DNA of 64,000 bases from positions 305,098 through 369,097 of the forward strand of contig MU128939.1 in NCBI GenBank assembly GCA_014904985.1. Reading direction: 5' to 3'. Shown here one piece after another: positions 62,582-64,000 of the stretch. The notes under the pieces were generated by a model. That model was not told the DNA's origin, made no database searches, and saw only the letters and a list, made by a program, of their open reading frames with translations. A program made the position numbers and the translations under genes. How positions within the stretch are numbered: position 1 is the stretch's first letter; every line of letters starts with the position of its first letter. The stretch comes from Hydnum rufescens UP504. Taxonomy: Eukaryota; Basidiomycota; Agaricomycetes; Cantharellales; Hydnaceae.

Positions 62582-62959
62582 TTAGCGTATGTACTTCCAA
62601 GGCAGTGTACGCCTGGGTACTCCAAAGGTGTCCAAAGTGTCAAATGACCGTAATGACGTGGATGGAGTACGGATTGGGACAGGTGATGTGGATTCAGGGA
62701 CTGGGGGTAGAGGAGGAGGAGGGGGAGTCTGGATTGGCAACTCCATGGACTCACGTGGGGAGCGAGGGAACGACAGGTGCTGACAAGGGCGCCAATGCTG
62801 CCACTGGTTGGCTACCCAGCCCATAGCCCGCTGGCCGAGGCCTGATAGAACAAGGGCAATAATAATAAGAGAAATGCCAATAATGGCAAGGATGACAATA
62901 ACCCCCGTAGTGAATGGAGGGAGAGAGGAGACAAGAGCATTTGAGGAAGTAGGCGCCAT
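62582..62959 (-). CDS. Small single-pass membrane protein encoded inside the gypsy LTR
   Basis: 125 residues with an ATG start. A short Ser/Pro N-terminus precedes one strong membrane helix (VIVILAIIGISLIIIALVL, about residues 20-40). A Trp/His-rich stretch, a Pro-rich block (TPPPPPLPPVPE) and a Ser/Thr-rich tail follow. It has the same orientation as the element and starts 43 bases after the pol stop, wholly within the LTR. I do not recognise a family and do not call it an envelope protein: there is no signal peptide, no large ectodomain and no cysteine framework. It could be a chance frame in a low-complexity LTR. Confidence 0.4.
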   Translation of the reverse strand: MAPTSSNALVSSLPPFTTGVIVILAIIGISLIIIALVLSGLGQRAMGWVANQWQHWRPCQHLSFPRSPRESMELPIQTPPPPPLPPVPESTSPVPIRTPSTSLRSFDTLDTFGVPRRTLPWKYIR

Positions 62960-63001
62960 ATGATAGAGTCGATGAAGAATAATACTCTGACGGGTAAGTC
63001 C

Positions 63002-64000
63002 TTAGGCGGAAGCAAATGTCAATTTGATCCTGACATTACCCCCCCTTTTAGGACTTGGCGTCACGACGAGTTTTCCTTGAGTCCAGTCAAATAAAGTATG
63101 CTGGGGGACCTCAGTAAAATTTTCGAAGTGGGTGAAAGGTAGGGTATCCCAGATAGCAGTGGCAATACGACGTGGGGAGTTTGGATGGAGGCGATGGAAA
63201 TCATCCAGGAGCCGTTTAGAGTTGCCGAGGTTCGATTCTGGTTCCCAACTGTTTTCCTCTGGGCCATAGCCTTTCCATTTAACGAGGTATTGCAGTTTTG
63301 TACGATAGAGACGACTGTCCAAAATTGTCTCAACCTCATATTCAGTGTCACCCTTTGCCGTAATGATTGGGTGGGGTACTGGGGGTTGACGTCGCTCAGG
63401 AATACGATCAGGAATGAATGGGCGGAGTTTGCTGACATGGAACACTGGGTGGACTCGTTGGAAGTTCCGGGTGAGTTTTAGCCGATAGGCTGATGGCGAG
63501 ATAACTTTGTCAATCGGGAAGGGACCAAACCACTTGTCATCAAACTTCTTGGTAGGGCGTGTCGTTGTGATGTTTTCTGCATCAAGCCAAACTTTATCCC
63601 CTTTTTCATAACTGGGTGCAGTTTGGCGATGAGCATCATAGAAGCGTGCCATGTCATGTGCTGCTTGGCGAAGAGCAGACTTGGCCTCTTCTGTGGCTTG
63701 CTTCATACGTTTCACAAACTCGTCAACAGCTTCCAGGCGGGTTTCCCGAGTAGGCTCTGTGCCCAGACGTGGGTGTTGGCCTGTATCGAGTTCAAAAGGA
63801 GAGTGTCGGGTGGCAGAGTGAATGCGATTATTATAGGTGAACTCTGCTAATGCCATCCAGTCATACCAATCATCCTGCCTCTCATTGACGAAGAGGCGTA
63901 GATATTGTTCGATTTCCTGATTGACTCGCTCAGTCTGACCATCAGTTTGAGGATGGTATGCCGTAGACAGGGAAGTGTGAATGCCAAGGAGACGATTGAG
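63002..64000 (-). CDS. Gypsy Pol, C-terminal part: integrase and chromodomain (cut by window edge)
   Basis: The frame is open from the right edge to the TAA at 63002-63004. It shows the integrase core end (STAYHPQTDGQTERVNQEIE, with the Glu of the DDE triad), FTYNNRIHSATRHSPFEL, the GPY/F region (KFDDKWFGPFPIDKVISPSA, RVHPVFHVSKLRPF) and a chromodomain (EYEVETILDSR, YLVKWKGYGPEENSWEP) with aromatic-cage residues. Chromodomains steer chromovirus integration to heterochromatin marks. The frame has no stop within the visible 332 codons, so this copy may be young. The last 11 codons lie inside the LTR. Confidence 0.92.
   Translation of the reverse strand, partial: LNRLLGIHTSLSTAYHPQTDGQTERVNQEIEQYLRLFVNERQDDWYDWMALAEFTYNNRIHSATRHSPFELDTGQHPRLGTEPTRETRLEAVDEFVKRMKQATEEAKSALRQAAHDMARFYDAHRQTAPSYEKGDKVWLDAENITTTRPTKKFDDKWFGPFPIDKVISPSAYRLKLTRNFQRVHPVFHVSKLRPFIPDRIPERRQPPVPHPIITAKGDTEYEVETILDSRLYRTKLQYLVKWKGYGPEENSWEPESNLGNSKRLLDDFHRLHPNSPRRIATAIWDTLPFTHFENFTEVPQHTLFDWTQGKLVVTPSPKRGGNVRIKLTFASA

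Larger units (their letters stand above)
61567..63035 (-). repeat. 1,469-bp long terminal repeat of the gypsy element
   Basis: The ends are TGTCAGG at 61567 and CCTGACA at 63035, a perfect 7-bp terminal inverted repeat with TG..CA. The 63035 end directly follows the polypurine tract. The LTR holds the last 34 bases of pol including its stop, a small ORF (62582-62959), a 69-bp tandem array, hexanucleotide repeats and a TATAAATA at 62371-62378. It is long for a fungal gypsy LTR. Confidence 0.8.
61567..64000 (-). mobile_element. Ty3/gypsy chromovirus, 3' part with LTR, cut by the window edge
   Basis: The element runs on the minus strand and enters from the right edge. It shows the integrase C-terminal half, a chromodomain, a polypurine tract (AAAAGGGGGGGTAA on the minus strand) and a full 3' LTR from 63035 to 61567. 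It is inserted into the DIRS reverse transcriptase. Flanking bases CATTT (61562-61566) would be the target duplication, but the other flank is outside the window. Confidence 0.88.

Noticed and set aside
62582..62959. Retroviral-type envelope gene in the gypsy element
   Set aside because: The product is too short and lacks a signal peptide, an ectodomain and cysteine pairs; only a small membrane protein can be claimed.

Overview
The window is nuclear DNA of a filamentous fungus, most likely a basidiomycete of the Agaricomycetes. Genes are broken by many 45-80 bp GT-AG introns, neighbouring genes lie on either strand a few hundred bases apart, and several proteins read as basidiomycete versions of their families. 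The accessory part holds copia, gypsy (chromovirus) and DIRS-type retroelements. Only intron-spliced reading recovers the proteins, so coding spans below run from start to stop with introns inside; exon limits were placed by hand from splice signals, reading phase and family knowledge.

Layout. 1-1.3 kb: nothing recognised. 1.3-8.9 kb (+): a PP2C phosphatase with a possible N-myristoylation start, then tubulin cofactor D. 9.2-22.6 kb (-): a MYND-like membrane-anchored protein, the SAGA subunit SGF29, AMP deaminase and an AAAP amino-acid transporter. 22.6-31.3 kb: a long stretch with no recognisable gene. 31.3-40.4 kb (-): a 2-oxoglutarate/Fe(II) oxygenase, an unrecognised protein with two C-terminal membrane segments, an Arc1/AIMP1-type tRNA-binding cofactor and a Bor1-type anion/borate exporter. 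41.8-43.3 kb: weakly supported minus-strand exons. 43.7-56.8 kb (+): a secreted or membrane-anchored M64 metallopeptidase, a PPPDE-thioredoxin-PUL protein, a PLK4-type kinase and the methionine-salvage enzyme Mde1. 56.8-64 kb: retroelements, namely a decayed copia 3' end, a DIRS-type element with in-frame stops, and a chromodomain Ty3/gypsy element inserted into the DIRS reverse transcriptase. The gypsy element leaves a 1,469-bp LTR and runs off the right edge.

The cellular genes are mostly unrelated housekeeping functions: microtubule biogenesis, chromatin, purine and methionine salvage, transport and aminoacylation. I see no pathway cluster. The most unusual observations are an LTR that contains an ORF for a small single-pass membrane protein, a PLK4-type kinase in a probably centriole-less lineage, very small coding exons (9, 14, 18, 19, 21 and 26 nt), GC-AG introns, and the unrecognised membrane protein at 33.8-35.4 kb.
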